Below are positions 36,400-48,619 of a stretch of 64,000 nucleotides of DNA, piece after piece; position 1 is the stretch's first letter; each line of letters starts with the position of its first letter. The notes under the pieces were generated by a model that did not search any database, was not told where the DNA came from, and saw only the letters and a list, made by a program, of their open reading frames with translations. Made by a program: the position numbers and the translations under genes. The DNA is taken from assembly GCA_036872755.1 (NCBI GenBank), contig JAVHNS010000006.1, positions 992,001 through 1,056,000 on the forward strand, in the 5' to 3' direction. The stretch comes from Orbilia blumenaviensis (taxonomy: Eukaryota; Ascomycota; Orbiliomycetes; Orbiliales; Orbiliaceae).

Positions 36400-39300
36400 G
36401 AACGTATCAGATGTACAGGATCCTAGGATCTTAGAACATAACCCCACTATCCCAAGTCCCACCCGTCATCCAACCTTGAAGTTGCCTGCTCGGCACGGAG
36501 TAACGGAAAGCAAGGATATATTCTTGCCTCTAGAGCATCTCGACGGCACGGCTATAGCTAACACGTGTGGATTTTAAAATATCCCAAATGGGTTTTGCCA
36601 TCGATGTGGATCAAATATGACTACAAGGGTCACCGTCGTTAGCTGAACACAGAGCGCATCCCAACGACAATGCGGCACAGCCGGCCGAAAAAAAACTATA
36701 GCCGGAGCAGTTGGGTGGCAAAGATATCTATGTTTAAACCAGTTCGGTCTAGGTTGGCCTCCTCCTCCCCCCCGCCGCCTTAATGCCGCCGCATGAACAA
36801 AGGGACGGCAAGGATAAGGCACCGACCCTTCACCATATATACTTTATTCTGTACTATTGTTTAGGATAACCAAGCTAAACTTTGTCTGTGAGAATAATTC
36901 TCCGGGTGGATTAGGTCGTAGACTTTGTCTAGACCGTATTCAGCCTAAGGTTTTATGTATGTACTACGACGTCCCGTTGATACATTACATTGCATTGCAT
37001 ATTTTACAGCAGGTCTTCGAGGCCTCAAGTCATTGCATTTATGCAGCCATAGGGACTCAAAAATCTGGGCCAGAATTCAACATGCAGATAATCCTATCGC
37101 TTATTGGGACGAGCCACTTGAGCCGCGGATCGTCGATGCCTCGTATCTTCGAATGTTAGCATGAATCTTCCAAATAGTTCCGGACCGCAATCGGTGTTGA
37201 TATCTAAATCGCACGAGCTTCTTAGACAAGTGGGCACTTGGATCATATTAATGCTGTTTTGAATCCTCAATTAGGCTGACTCCAGATGACCATAGTTGAC
37301 TATTTGAGTAATGATATTGCCCACACGTACGCGGTCATACAGTCTTTTTGCCGTCCATTTGCTTATTGGGGGTTGTGAGGCGTTGTAAAATTGACGCCAT
37401 GCAATGCAGGGACTATGCGGGCGCTTTCTAGTTGACGGAACATGTGCGGCATGGAATTTGATTTTGTTCAGACTTTTAGGTCCAAACTACAGAGTAAGAT
37501 GATATCACCTGGTCCGTGTGTTTTCCGTAGGCGAAAGGAAATTAATGCTAACTTCATGGCAGTGTTTTAAGGTTTCAACTGGTTTGGGGATGGAATTGGG
37601 ATGAGGGATGATGTTGCGCGCGCGGGGCTTGCGGATGGATGTCATGCGCAACGTGACCGTTCGCGTTCCCCGATTGCGATCAATCACGGTTTTAAATTTT
37701 ATGTTACTGTGCTGCGAAGGGTGCTCGAGGGGTTTTCAGAAGAAGCGGGACAGAAATCTCAATCACGGAACTCCTCCGAATGCCAATGTCTTGAAGCATC
37801 AGAAAGGATGCCTGTTGTATACTCAGACATTGAATCCCTGGTGGAGTTACCGTTAATTCAAGAGGGTCCCTGTTCACGACCGCGGTTCAAAAACCCAACG
37901 CGATGACTTCAAACCCTCCCCGAAACGAAGTGCCCCGCCAACAACAACCTGCAACCGCTGGGCTTAGCACCTCCAGGTTCACAAATCGGTTAGTTATCTA
38001 TTGTTTCTCACAAGCGAGGGAGGGGCAAACTGTGGATCCCATCTGTGCCTCTCTCATTTATAATATTCATATTCAAACAATGCAATGCCATGTTCGCGTT
38101 CGCCCCGATTGCGCCAGCTGATATCGGATCATGCCAAACCGTCAATGGTAACTTTTTGGGTCAATAATTCTTTTGCTTTGCCGCACAGCAACTTTTATTC
38201 CCCTGCTCCCGGGCATCGGCCCGCTACACGACCAAGGATGTTAGGTATATAACACTCACAAATTAAGTTTCGGAAAGTGCTGCGTGACTTTTTGTCTCTC
38301 TCTTTCTCAGCTTTAAATCCTTGAGATGAAAAGTACCTGCAAAAGCGGTCTGCGCCGTGCGCGAAAATATCAATGGCCTGATATGATACAATAGCTGATG
38401 AAACAATTATGCAAATAATGCCGACGACGGGGAAACCGACAAGGTAGGAAAGTATTCTATGCCTCAGCCTTGGAAAAATACCATATCTTTTTTCATTGAT
38501 ACTATACGGGTTGGGACGTGTTGCATGCATTCGCCAGTTGCTCAATCCCGCCTTTTGAGATGACCATCAAAACCTTTCCAGCCAATCGCTTCTCATTACC
38601 AGGCCGTGCCGAAATATATTATTTTGACATTTGCATGAGCAGAGTACAGGATTGTCCACCTTAGAACCGATGGTTATTTGCAGCCCACGCGAATGCATAG
38701 AGTGCGCATTTCAGTTGATTACCTAGTTAAGCGATAAATTGGGATGTCATGACGTAGTGTCAGCACTTCTTGGACTATAGTCACCCGCAGCCCGCTTATA
38801 GCGCGAGAGCGCTAGAGGAAGGCCTGGACGCGTGGGGCCAGCATTCCAAACCGGTTCACTCGATTTATGAGATTCAGACCACCCCTTCCCGCTAATTAAT
38901 ATTAATGTTTCAACCTGATTGCAATCACTATCTTATCTCAGACCGTTGTGGTATAGTAATGGGTTGATTGTTGTGCAAAGCCCAAGCACGAGCGAGGGTC
39001 TCAAGGCCCACATGGCCATACTACTCCTGATCATACAATCTACAGATGCTTTCAGCCAGATCTCGGCATATGCATTACACTAAATGTGATATCCAGAAGA
39101 ATGAAACTAGTCGCAATTGATTGATTCAACACAGAATGATATTCGGGAGGGCTGTTGTGATACTTCATGGAAGCTGCATGCAGCGAGCTAGCACCGTGAG
39201 ACCTAGCTCTTCGACGAATTTTCGTACCTGAAGAAAGTGTCACCCGATGCTTGAAAGATCCGGAATCTGAAACTCGTTGAAGAGTCGGCATGGGTCATTC

Positions 39301-42300
39301 CGAAATCTGACAGATATTATATATGATATATCGCGATATTGGCGAGAAGCAGCCGGCATGATAGTTTGATAGCTACAGCATTCCAAACACAAGCACGGGA
39401 CCCAAGAGTACTTAACCTCAATTAGATATGATAGCCCGACGAGCTCACGTAGTTGAAAACCGATCGTCGTTATACGAAAATTGGAAGGAGCTACCGCTAA
39501 TCACATTCCAGACCAAACAGCGCGGAAACATTTCATAGACGTGCTGTGCCTGATATATAAAATAAAGCACACGCACCAAAACCAAGCATTGAGGTTCAAA
39601 ATATCCCGCCTGGAATATCCCCACGCCCTGTTTCTCGGCTGGCCACAGACCCGGCCGCCGATGCCTTCCCGATAGGCTAGCGGCATCTTCCCGTTTGTAT
39701 TGGGCGGGTTTGAAACCAGGAAATTAATTCAATTCATCGGGATGATACTTCTCGCATGCTGGGGTGGGATTCGTGTCACCCTGTGTGTTGGTATGTCTAT
39801 AGACCTGGCTTAGCCATGTTACAAATGCAGTGCATTTCACGTGCATTAGGCGTTACAGAGATATGCTGATTTATTTGAAGGTTAAGCAAGCTTTTTTGGC
39901 TTATTTCTTCTTTTTTTTTTCTTTGCAGATGTGGGGTGCAGAATGGGATATGTACGATGAACGGTAAGAATATGGGCCAATTCCGTAGAGGGATTAGGCG
40001 CCTGGGTGACCAAAATAGGGTTGAACAGGGAATATTTCCCCTCTCTATATTTCGCTTTCTTGTCTGTCAGAGACGTTGTTTGGAGAAATGGGGAGTCGAG
40101 TCAAGAGTGGGGATAAATTTGCGATACTAAGTATATTCCGTTTCGGCTGTGCAGCAGCATGCAGCCGGGTGACATTCTATCTAGATTCCGTGCAGGACTT
40201 TGGACAAAAAAAAAGTGGACGAATGTCCCCATCTATGAAAGAAAGGCAATGGGAATGGCATTAGAAGGCTCAAACTTGGAAAAATATTTAAAGAAGGTGG
40301 TGTGGAGATTCGGAGAGAATGAATATTTTAGGCGAGAGAGCTGCAAAGAAGGAAACGGGAAAGACGCAAGAATGTCTTTTCCTGACGATCTCATAAGATG
40401 ATAGGTGCGCACTGGTGCCGTTTGAGGAAAAGGGCCCACCTGCGAAGAGAAGGTGTGGCAATCGTCGATCTTTTTTTACCCTGTGGTGTGTATAAGAAGT
40501 TTTTTTCTTCGATGTCACGAGTGTACTTGTATCATGGAGCGAAGTCTGATTCTTGTGTGACAGTAGCTGCAGGAAAGCTTACTTGGAATAAGTAAGTAGT
40601 CGGTTTGGGGATCCCAGCACCTAGTTAAGCTCCTGCAGTATGATCTTTTGATAGATAGCGATTATCGTGTAACGGAACTCTATAGGGGGAAAATTTAAAC
40701 CTTGCTAGGAGCTCGGAGTCAAAGAAAAGGAAACCAGGTCGGATAGATATAAGCTTGATCGTTTATTCCAGATCAAACAAACTTATATCAACCGCTAAGC
40801 CTTTGCATTCCCTGCATCTCTGACCTCTTAGAAGCAGATCTCCAACATTCAATCGGAAAACTGCGAGGAAAAAGGAAATCCTAAAAATGTTGACGCTCAG
40901 ACGGTCGTAAATATAGCAACCAAAAACGGTGGGAAGGGCGTAATTCTTGCGTTGTGGTTGGTGGCAGCAGGGTCCAATAGGACTGGCCAGTTGGACGTCA
41001 GTTCTAAGCGCCTGCATCTCAACTAGCGTGCTCTCCACATGTCCCTAGTTCGGAACCAATCAACCTGCAGGGTTTGACGAAAGACCGATGCAGATGCAGG
41101 TTTCTTCTTCGTGCTTGATGCGAGGGACGGCAGAAGGGGTGGACGCAGGCGGTGGGAGATTGACAGGTTTAATGTATCCCTCCGGCGCAAAAAGGTAGGA
41201 CGGTACCAGACCAGGTGACGAGTTTCTTTGTATCAGCGATGCCCAGATGGATATTCCCATTCTGGGGGAAAGCTGAAGGCTAATGTGGGATGTCTCTGAA
41301 TAAACTTACCTTAGGATACAGGACATGTACATGTATACGAAAAAAGGTTTCAGAGACACGCTCGCCCGTGGATTGGGTTGCAGATGGTTCATGCATGTGT
41401 ATCTCTCACGTTGTGGAACGATATTTGGTGCGCAGAAGCGAACAAAAAGGAATACTCGTGACGACGAACAAACAGCCAGAAATAGAGCTTTTCGAACCCC
41501 AAACAGCCATATGGATGCGATTGCATAGACAGGACAGCCCTCAGGATAGTCAAGAGCTCAACAATTTTTCTTCTGTTCTATTGTTATATTCGATTTTAGT
41601 AGATTTGCTTTGATCTGCCTAGTTAACTAGCCGGCCAATATTGGGTTTTTCCCGCAGTACCGGGTACAATGCAAACATCCGTGGGTACGTATACCCCGTG
41701 CTGAACATGTATCGTGAATAGAGCCAGAATCATATGATCCGGAGAGTTAGCTAGTTAGAGAAACAGACAGAGAGAGACAAAGAACATGTGCATTGGGTCG
41801 AAATCCAGACAGGTTAGGTGCAGTAGCGGCCTGAATTCGAGGTCAGATTCGAATTAATTGCCCTGTTGGTCCTCCATGGCAGTCTGTGTGGCAGCCGCCC
41901 ACCGGGCACACCCCTCCACGATGCCCACCATCCAAACCCGGGCAAGGCATAATACCTGATCTCTATACAAAGCGCCAAATCTGGGCCGCGATTGGACGGG
42001 CTGGAATTAAAATTCTCAACCATCCCTTCGGCTAGCCTGAATTATGGGCGTGGTGTCGAGGCCGGATAGACAATTTACAGGCTCTCCGGCTCGCAAGAGA
42101 GATTGCAGCCTGATGGTATATATCAACCAGCCCGTGCAGCTTCACCATCGAAAGTTTTTTCCTTTTCTTCCCTTTTTTTACATTCCCTTTCCTCCCTCGT
42201 GTTTTCCTAAATCGACGGCGTTGCTTAATATCTTTTTTTTTGGTCTGTTCTTTCTGTCTGTCGACGTGCCATACTAATACATAATCCGGCTGGGAGTTAT

Positions 42301-42722
42301 ATTTGATAGTATACAATCTCACTGCAATACTTACTAGAGTAGTATACAGCAAACAGCCGCAAAGATACATAATTCAGTTGATCTGGATTTGACTCTCTTT
42401 GCCCACCTAATATAACTCATCTCGCTGTGCCATCAGAAAAAGATACAGTATATACTTTTTTTATATAAATAATATATTCCTGTATTCCTGTGGCACCTGC
42501 TGTCCTCGCCTGCGGAATCCATCAGAAGAAGAACCCGACTCGCCTCGCCCCCAAGTCCCTGTGTCTCCCCAGCCAGGAACTCCGGTTACACCGCAGCACG
42601 CAAGATAGCTGTCTGTCAACGCACGCTCCAAACGAATCAATCAGCATTGGGCCTCTGCCGCAGTCTTGCATCACAATAATTTGGATTTTTACTGGGTACC
42701 GTCGATAGTATTCGGATATCAA

Positions 42723-42760
42723 ACCTGTACCTGTACCTGTACTTTTACCTGTACCTGTAC
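42723..42760. repeat. ACCTGT hexanucleotide microsatellite
   Basis: Copies of ACCTGT, interrupted once by TTTT. They lie about 400 bases upstream of the ATG at 43165, in what is probably its promoter or transcribed leader. Confidence 0.85.
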
Positions 42761-43164
42761 GACTGTGCTGTCTCGATGCATCCGAGCCGTCACTAGCAAC
42801 ACAGACCCGACTTTTCCAACATCCAACACACTTTCCGAATCCCTCCCACAGACATTCGTTTCTAAGACTTTAGAGACGCCGACCAGCGTTATTCGCGCGA
42901 GCGAACAGATATATCTTTCTACCTCTATCTCCATCTCCGACCCTCTCACAAGTATATATATATCAGACTAAGATCGCCTTTCGTTTTCGACTTTGCTCTT
43001 GCTCTTTCATCGTTAAGCCTGGTTTGTTTTATCTACAAAAAACTTGCAACTACATCATTGATTTTGTACTTTTTGGGATATCCGCATATACATATTTGGA
43101 TTTGTTCTTACTTCAGCAGTTAACGAGATACTAAAATCTCTTGGCTTTGCTATCTAATATCAAA

Positions 43165-45678
43165 ATGGTCGGCGGTACTACTCTTTCTCTTCCTCAGACC
43201 TCTGCGAGGTTTGAAATGGAAAGACGGATTTCGGGGTCTTCCCCCTCTTCGTCCTCGGAAAGTCTTACGGAGAGGAGGCCAAATGTCAAGCTTTCGGAGC
43301 CACCAAAACCAAGATTTTCGAATACAACACTTAAATACGCCCAGATGCCTCTTCCAACGCCTCCAGATTCCGCTGGTTTAATGGAGGGATATAAACTGCA
43401 GCTGACTCTCATGCCACCGACACCGGGCCAGGCTCCTTCTGGATACTCAGCACAGGTAGCGAAGGCGAGGAGAAGGTCCCAAGTTCTTCCATATCTTCTC
43501 ACTGTTGAAGATGTAGAGGATCAAACGGAATGCTTTTCTCCCAGTTCTACTAACTACTCTGGAGCCTCTGAGTTTGGGGATACTTACAGCCGATCTGGTC
43601 GGGACTCGGGGTATACCGCCGCCGCGGATGCCCCTCCAGTTCCTCCACTTAGTCCGACCGTGACGAACATCTCAAAGAATGGATCGAAGAGAAAGTCCTC
43701 TAGGCTTAGCATTCAAACTTCTGCGGCTGACCTTCTCAAGGAATTTAATCCTGATACAGCCGTGGTTCCAAAGCCACCAGCGACCACCAGCTTGATCGTT
43801 TTGAACGACGAGCGCAGAATGACGATGCAAAGCGAGGGTGCCTTTACACAGGCCACCAATCCAATGACTCCACTCACTCCTAAGACTCCAATCTCGCCGT
43901 CTCTGCCTCTAGCTAAGGCGGTCAGGTCGTCTGGTCTATCCCTCGCTGAGCGAAGAGCTTTGGCAAAATCTGGTGCTAAGGTCCCGGCTCCTTTGGCTTC
44001 CCCAGTTACTGGTGATGACGGCGAAAGGCTCCCGACTAGCCCTCCACCATTGACGTCTAGAAGCGCGGTACATGTTGAGGCTGGTCGGTTGGCTACTCCT
44101 CGCACTGCTACCCCCAGAACTGCCACTTTCAGTCATATCACAAAGCCAGAGGTCTCTACTCCAAGAAGCGCTACATTCGCTGTCCTCCCTGCTCCTGTGT
44201 CCGCCGCTCTTCCCACTCCAAGAAGCGCTGCTATGTTCTCCCCTACAAGGTCCCAAGCTTTTGGGCCTTATATCCCTCACCAGAATGTGCCAGTTGCCCA
44301 GTCTCCAGCAAAAGCCAGTTTCGCCTCACCAAAATCCGCGACCTTCTCTCCAAGAAGCATTGCCTTCAGCCCGATCCATGAGGATGTTGACCGTGAAAAA
44401 CTTCGAACTCCGACCGCAGTCAACATGCTCGTTGAGCGAGCCCAAGAAAGCCAGCAGGGTTTTGTTTCTGGTCTCATGTCCCCAGTTGTCCTGAACCAAT
44501 TCCAAACTCTGTGGAACGTTGCCAATGGCCAAATGATGGTGAATCAGACCTTCTCCATGGGCATGTTCCGTGAAGACTCGTTCACTTTCACTGGTGCTGA
44601 GCACTTTACTTTCGGTGCTGATGCCAGCGCTGCCTTCTACCGTCTTTCCGCCCATCCTTCTCACCAACAAGATGCTTTGTTCTCTGATCTCAAGATTCAC
44701 CGATCCAACCCCGCCACTCAATTTGAGGTTCCAGTCATTCACCTCCAACTTGAGGCTCCAACCCTCGAGGCCTCTGGTGTTGTCGCTTTGATCTACCCAC
44801 AGGTCGCTGGTATGGTTGAAGACAGGAAATACGACATCAAGAAGAACCCAAAGTTTGACGTTGGCGACGAAGCTGAATGCTGCCGGCTTGTCTATGAACC
44901 AGGCAAGGGGTTCGCCCTTTTCCATCCAGCTAAGGATGAGGAAGGTGGATGGCTCAATGTTGTTGTTAACGGCCGTGTTGGTTTCGACGTGATCGGAGCT
45001 GATGGAACCATTTCTATTTGCTCCTCGACTCACGATGAGCCACTCGTCACCCTTGACTTCGCTACTGCGCAGTTAACTGTTAACACTGCCGCTTGCAGCA
45101 CTATCAACTCTTTCTACATTGTTGATGTAGCTGTTGCTGCTGTTATGACTGTCGCGACCGTCGAAGGCCGCAGACTGCGAGCTATCCAGGAGGATCTTGA
45201 CCAGATTCTCGCCTATGAGCTTGCCACTAGCCCCGAGATGAACCAGCTTAGCCCACAAGCTGCCTTCAAGCCTACTTTCGACTACTCCTTCGCTGCCGCT
45301 GTTGGTCGCAAGAGCGAGGAATTCCCAACCAGACGACATGCTAGTGGCGGAAAGAAAAAGTCCGGTGTCGGTAGAACCCTCGACGATTTTCTTAAAGCTC
45401 TTGTCCGATTTCTCAAGTCGATGACTGGTAAGAAGCAAAAGAAGTCGCGAAAGCCATCTACTGTCAACGAACGCAACTCTCCACCACCCGCCCACGTCGC
45501 CACTCCACGCAACAACTTGGAAGAATTCGAATTTCCCTTCCAACGTCAGCACAACCACAGCCCCAGCATCCACTCTCGTAATAACAGCTACCCAACTGTC
45601 GAGGTCAACCTCCCTCGCCCACCATCCGCAGCATACGTCAAGGACCGTGCTTCCCGGGATCTTTCTACCCACCACTAA
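43165..45678 (+). CDS. 837-residue intronless Pro/Ser-rich protein, function unknown
   Basis: The frame is open from a TTG at 43141, but the ATG at 43165 sits in a good fungal start context (CAAAATGG) and is taken as start (MVGGTTLSLPQTSARF). Residues ~1-430 are disordered, Pro/Ser/Thr-rich, with many proline-directed phosphosite-like motifs (TPPDS, SPTVT, TPKTP). They include a repeated TPRSATF-type motif around residues 310-410. The C-terminal half is a folded-looking region (NQFQTLWNVANGQMMVNQ ... GFALFHPAKDEEGGW ... VDVAVAAVMTVATVEGRRLR) with no family I can name. A lysine-rich patch (KSMTGKKQKKSRKPS) near the end could be a nuclear or membrane-binding signal. Codon use becomes strongly C-ending and even in the second half, suggesting good expression. 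The upstream region is pyrimidine-rich, as in well-expressed fungal genes. Confidence 0.88.
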   Translation: MVGGTTLSLPQTSARFEMERRISGSSPSSSSESLTERRPNVKLSEPPKPRFSNTTLKYAQMPLPTPPDSAGLMEGYKLQLTLMPPTPGQAPSGYSAQVAKARRRSQVLPYLLTVEDVEDQTECFSPSSTNYSGASEFGDTYSRSGRDSGYTAAADAPPVPPLSPTVTNISKNGSKRKSSRLSIQTSAADLLKEFNPDTAVVPKPPATTSLIVLNDERRMTMQSEGAFTQATNPMTPLTPKTPISPSLPLAKAVRSSGLSLAERRALAKSGAKVPAPLASPVTGDDGERLPTSPPPLTSRSAVHVEAGRLATPRTATPRTATFSHITKPEVSTPRSATFAVLPAPVSAALPTPRSAAMFSPTRSQAFGPYIPHQNVPVAQSPAKASFASPKSATFSPRSIAFSPIHEDVDREKLRTPTAVNMLVERAQESQQGFVSGLMSPVVLNQFQTLWNVANGQMMVNQTFSMGMFREDSFTFTGAEHFTFGADASAAFYRLSAHPSHQQDALFSDLKIHRSNPATQFEVPVIHLQLEAPTLEASGVVALIYPQVAGMVEDRKYDIKKNPKFDVGDEAECCRLVYEPGKGFALFHPAKDEEGGWLNVVVNGRVGFDVIGADGTISICSSTHDEPLVTLDFATAQLTVNTAACSTINSFYIVDVAVAAVMTVATVEGRRLRAIQEDLDQILAYELATSPEMNQLSPQAAFKPTFDYSFAAAVGRKSEEFPTRRHASGGKKKSGVGRTLDDFLKALVRFLKSMTGKKQKKSRKPSTVNERNSPPPAHVATPRNNLEEFEFPFQRQHNHSPSIHSRNNSYPTVEVNLPRPPSAAYVKDRASRDLSTHH

Positions 45679-46808
45679 ACTAAATTTTCCTTTGTAACAA
45701 CATTTGCATTTATATCTCCTCTTTTTTTTGGCATTCGATATATCCCAAAAGTCCGAATAAATCTCCTTTGCAAGCTTTTACTCCGTTGCATGAAAGACAG
45801 CGCGCTATCAGTTTTTTTTTTGTAGATATTCACATGGCTTTGCGGCACTGAGGGTCCAAGTCTCTACTTTATTTTTCTTGCTCTGTTTTGATATCTTTCT
45901 TATGGCGATATATGCCTACGACCAGCATTCCCACTTTCCTTGAGTCAACTTTTTCTTTATACCTTTTCTTTTTTTTTTTCATTTCTTCTCACACCTCACG
46001 TTGATTACGTCTGATACACCTTGTGAGCGATTTAGCGATTTCTCGAATTTTTTTTTTTCTCCTCTTTTTGAATTAACGGAAATTTGTAATACGATTTTTC
46101 AGGGGAGGGATACCTTTTTTTCGAAATACTTTGGCGTCTATATCATGTGGGCATGTTGCTGTTTTTTTCGCTTCCTTCTTCACCAGACTTCACGAGCTGA
46201 AGTTCTTTTCCTTTGCTTTGCTGTTTCATTGATACCTTAACCTTTCGTTATATCGATATCCTTGTCATTCTTTTCCATTATATAACAATAAAAACCAATA
46301 CCCTCCTTTTGAATCAACATTTTTCCGTGACAAATTTTATAAGGTTTCCGTTTGGTGAAGTAGAGAGCTCTAGGGACCCTCAGGCTGGCTAAATTTATAA
46401 AGAGTTAGGCGAATTTCTTTCAACCACTGGACTCCGTTGTTAGACCCTGCCAAATGTTTGATGGAGAAAATAAGTACACCCTAGCAGTTAATGCATACCT
46501 AAGTATATAGACCGTATTTATGGGGTCAAGTCAGGCCCTATCAAAGCTTAAAGGGCGTATGGGTACAATTATAATATTATACTGACATCCTAAGCTTAGA
46601 TAAGAGTACCTTTGCGTTATAAAATATGAATCCAAAGAAGTATATTACATGTAGCGCTTACATGTATGTATTCGTCTCGCTCAATCACTAAAAGCAGCCG
46701 CTAGTAACATCGCATAGCAAAACAACGGCAGGCATGAGAACAATAAAATAACAATGTATATGGCCAGGACCGATATATAGGGAGTGATTCAAAACGAGAA
46801 CCGACTAT
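45679..46808. other. Intergenic between convergent genes, T-rich
   Basis: 3' region of the gene at 43165 with many poly-T tracts (45.7-46.3 kb), then the 3' region of the surface-protein gene. No gene seen. Confidence 0.6.
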
Positions 46809-47922
46809 CTAGCCCCGTCCATTCGACACACCCACAGCACCGCCGGCTTGACTGCTCACGTTTTCAATACCACCCACCGTATAGCCCGGATGCCATCCCG
46901 TTTCTGCCCCTGTCGAAGTTACAGGTGGTGCCGATGGCATGTTTGGCAACGGTTGTTCTCCTCTACCTCCACTCTTCTTTCCTAAAAAGTACAACCCAGC
47001 GCCGACCAGAGCCAGTAACGGAAGCCCGACTCCAAGGCCGACGCCTAGTCCAACTTTCATAGCAGTATTGTCGCTGCTCGTATTCGTAGAAGTAGGGGGA
47101 GGAACACTATCTGATGTCGTTGCGGCGCCAGCAGTATTTGTACCCGCACTCGTACTCGTCGTCGCCTCTGTCTCGCTACTGCTCACCGAACTGGTGCCAT
47201 CGCTCTCTGGCGTCGTCTGAGTATCTATATCCGTAGGAGTACTACTCGGACTACTACTAGTACTTTCAACATCTGCGCTCTGTGTAACTGTCACCTCCCT
47301 GGTTACAGTTCTTTCCCTCGTCGTAGTCAGAAGCGTCTCCGTTAAAGTGTCGGTGCGATTATATATCCTAAAATCCTTGGAATTGAAGTTTCGCTCTGTA
47401 TCCGAGGAGTCTAGGAGTTGGAAATGGAGATTTAGGGTTTGCGCCTGGGAGAGAACGGGCCCGACGGTCCATGTGTAGGAAAGAGTGTTCGGATCGTTTC
47501 CTATCATGAGAATCCACAAGGGTTAGCTGGCGGTCTCTCGTATAAATATAATCGCAATACATCCAGTCAACTGCGCGCGAGTGGCACAGTAGCTCCCAAC
47601 CATGGATACATTACAATCTAAGTCACAGACGATACTTTGACGGGGACATACGTAATAAATCATTGTACCAATACTTCCCCTCAAAAACACCTTGCCAAAG
47701 CCTCAACGTAACACTCTCAAACTCAGCCTCCCATCTAACCGTCACCTCGTCGCCGATATACCACTGTATAGAAGAATCAAACCGGTCGGGCCCTGTAGCG
47801 CTTTCATCAAGACCCTCGGGTTGTATAAAAAACCGTCCGGTGCCTTGCGCTGTTGTGTAACTGAAAACCGTGGACAGCAACAGAAAGAGGGGGAATGCGC
47901 GCGGTGGCGCGCCGAGTCGCAT
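46809..47922 (-). CDS. Signal-peptide, Ser/Thr-rich, single-pass surface protein
   Basis: Exons 47922-47652 and 47500-46809 give 320 residues. It starts with a signal peptide (MRLGAPPRAFPLFLLLSTVF..). A beta-rich domain of about 120 residues follows, with WYIGDEVTVRWEA, VTLRLWQG and LSYTWTVGPVL; these repeat in related fungal surface proteins of unknown function. Next is a Ser/Thr-rich stalk of about 100 residues, probably heavily O-mannosylated. A membrane segment (VGLGVGLPLLALVGAGLYFL, ~240-260) with the stop signal GKKSGG follows, then a short Gly/Pro-rich cytosolic tail. The layout is like that of fungal Wsc/Mid2-type wall sensors, but no WSC or other sensor domain is visible, so sensor function is only a guess. 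The splice junction (R|N, phase 1) keeps the WTV domain continuous. Confidence 0.88.
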
Positions 47923-48619
47923 CTTGGGATTCCTGGGCGCAGATTAGTGGTCAACAATCAATAAGAATGTCTAGAAAATGCGAAATCCTGATAAAATTGT
48001 CAAAGGTTATAGAGCTATATATTTAAGCGATAAAGTATCGATAGAGAAGCTACAAGAGCCTCATTTTTGCGGCTCCTGAAGAAAGATGTCGTTATGTAAA
48101 AAGGAATCGAATCTCGAATCGCACCAATCCGCACTTCTAGATGGTAAAGGAGACTCCCATTTTAGCCACCCTTGAAACCGCTGGATTTGATCCCGGCGGT
48201 AACTCCATTTTAGTGTTGCCGCCTCGGTCAAATCTGGAGCCAGGTTTGAGAACTACTAAAATAGGGAAGCTATTCAATTTGGAAATTGCCTATCCTGGTA
48301 ATAGAATAGAATACAACAAATGACAACGCACAAGCTCGTTGGTAGAAGCCATATATCTAACACCGCCTCAATAAAGCATTAATAAAACTAGATTGCAGTT
48401 CTAGCCACGAGACTGCGGATCTATAGACCATGGAAAGTCATAGAAGAAATACCATATTTTGGTGCTTTATTTCTGGGAGGATAAACCTGTTTTTGCACTA
48501 TATACGATTGTATAGTGTATAGAAAATATGTTTTCCAACATAATTGATGTATTCGCCCCGACTGTAAGTTGGGTGTTTCTAAGCATACTTCCAAAAGCTA
48601 TCCTCGGTTGCGTCTGATA
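47923..48619. other. Intergenic
   Basis: Promoter of the surface-protein gene and 3' region of the cysteine-cluster ankyrin gene. Nothing else seen. Confidence 0.6.

Larger units (their letters stand above)
34663..43164. other. 8.5-kb stretch with no recognisable gene
   Basis: All frames on both strands are short (up to about 115 codons), start poorly, and show no known domain or splice continuity. It holds small repeats: a TTATCC hexamer run near 36378-36399, a TAGCGC-GAGA-GCGCTA hairpin near 38799-38814, and an ATATCGCGATAT palindrome near 39328. No transposase, reverse transcriptase or long terminal repeat was recognised. The last part (from about 42.4 kb) should be the promoter and leader of the gene at 43165. 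It may hold non-coding RNA or a decayed element; I cannot tell which. Confidence 0.5.

Noticed and set aside
38195..38545. 116-codon minus-strand frame with a hydrophobic stretch (ILSYLVGFPVVGIICIIVSS)
   Set aside because: It opens with TTG, stands alone in a gene-free region, and one hydrophobic run is not enough evidence for a gene.
42032..42370. Minus-strand frame rich in Lys/Arg
   Set aside because: The basic run comes from a T/C-rich tract on the other strand; no other sign of coding.
43194..45675. Several long minus-strand frames (up to 235 codons) opposite the Pro/Ser-rich gene
   Set aside because: They are shadows caused by the codon bias of the plus-strand gene; no protein features of their own.
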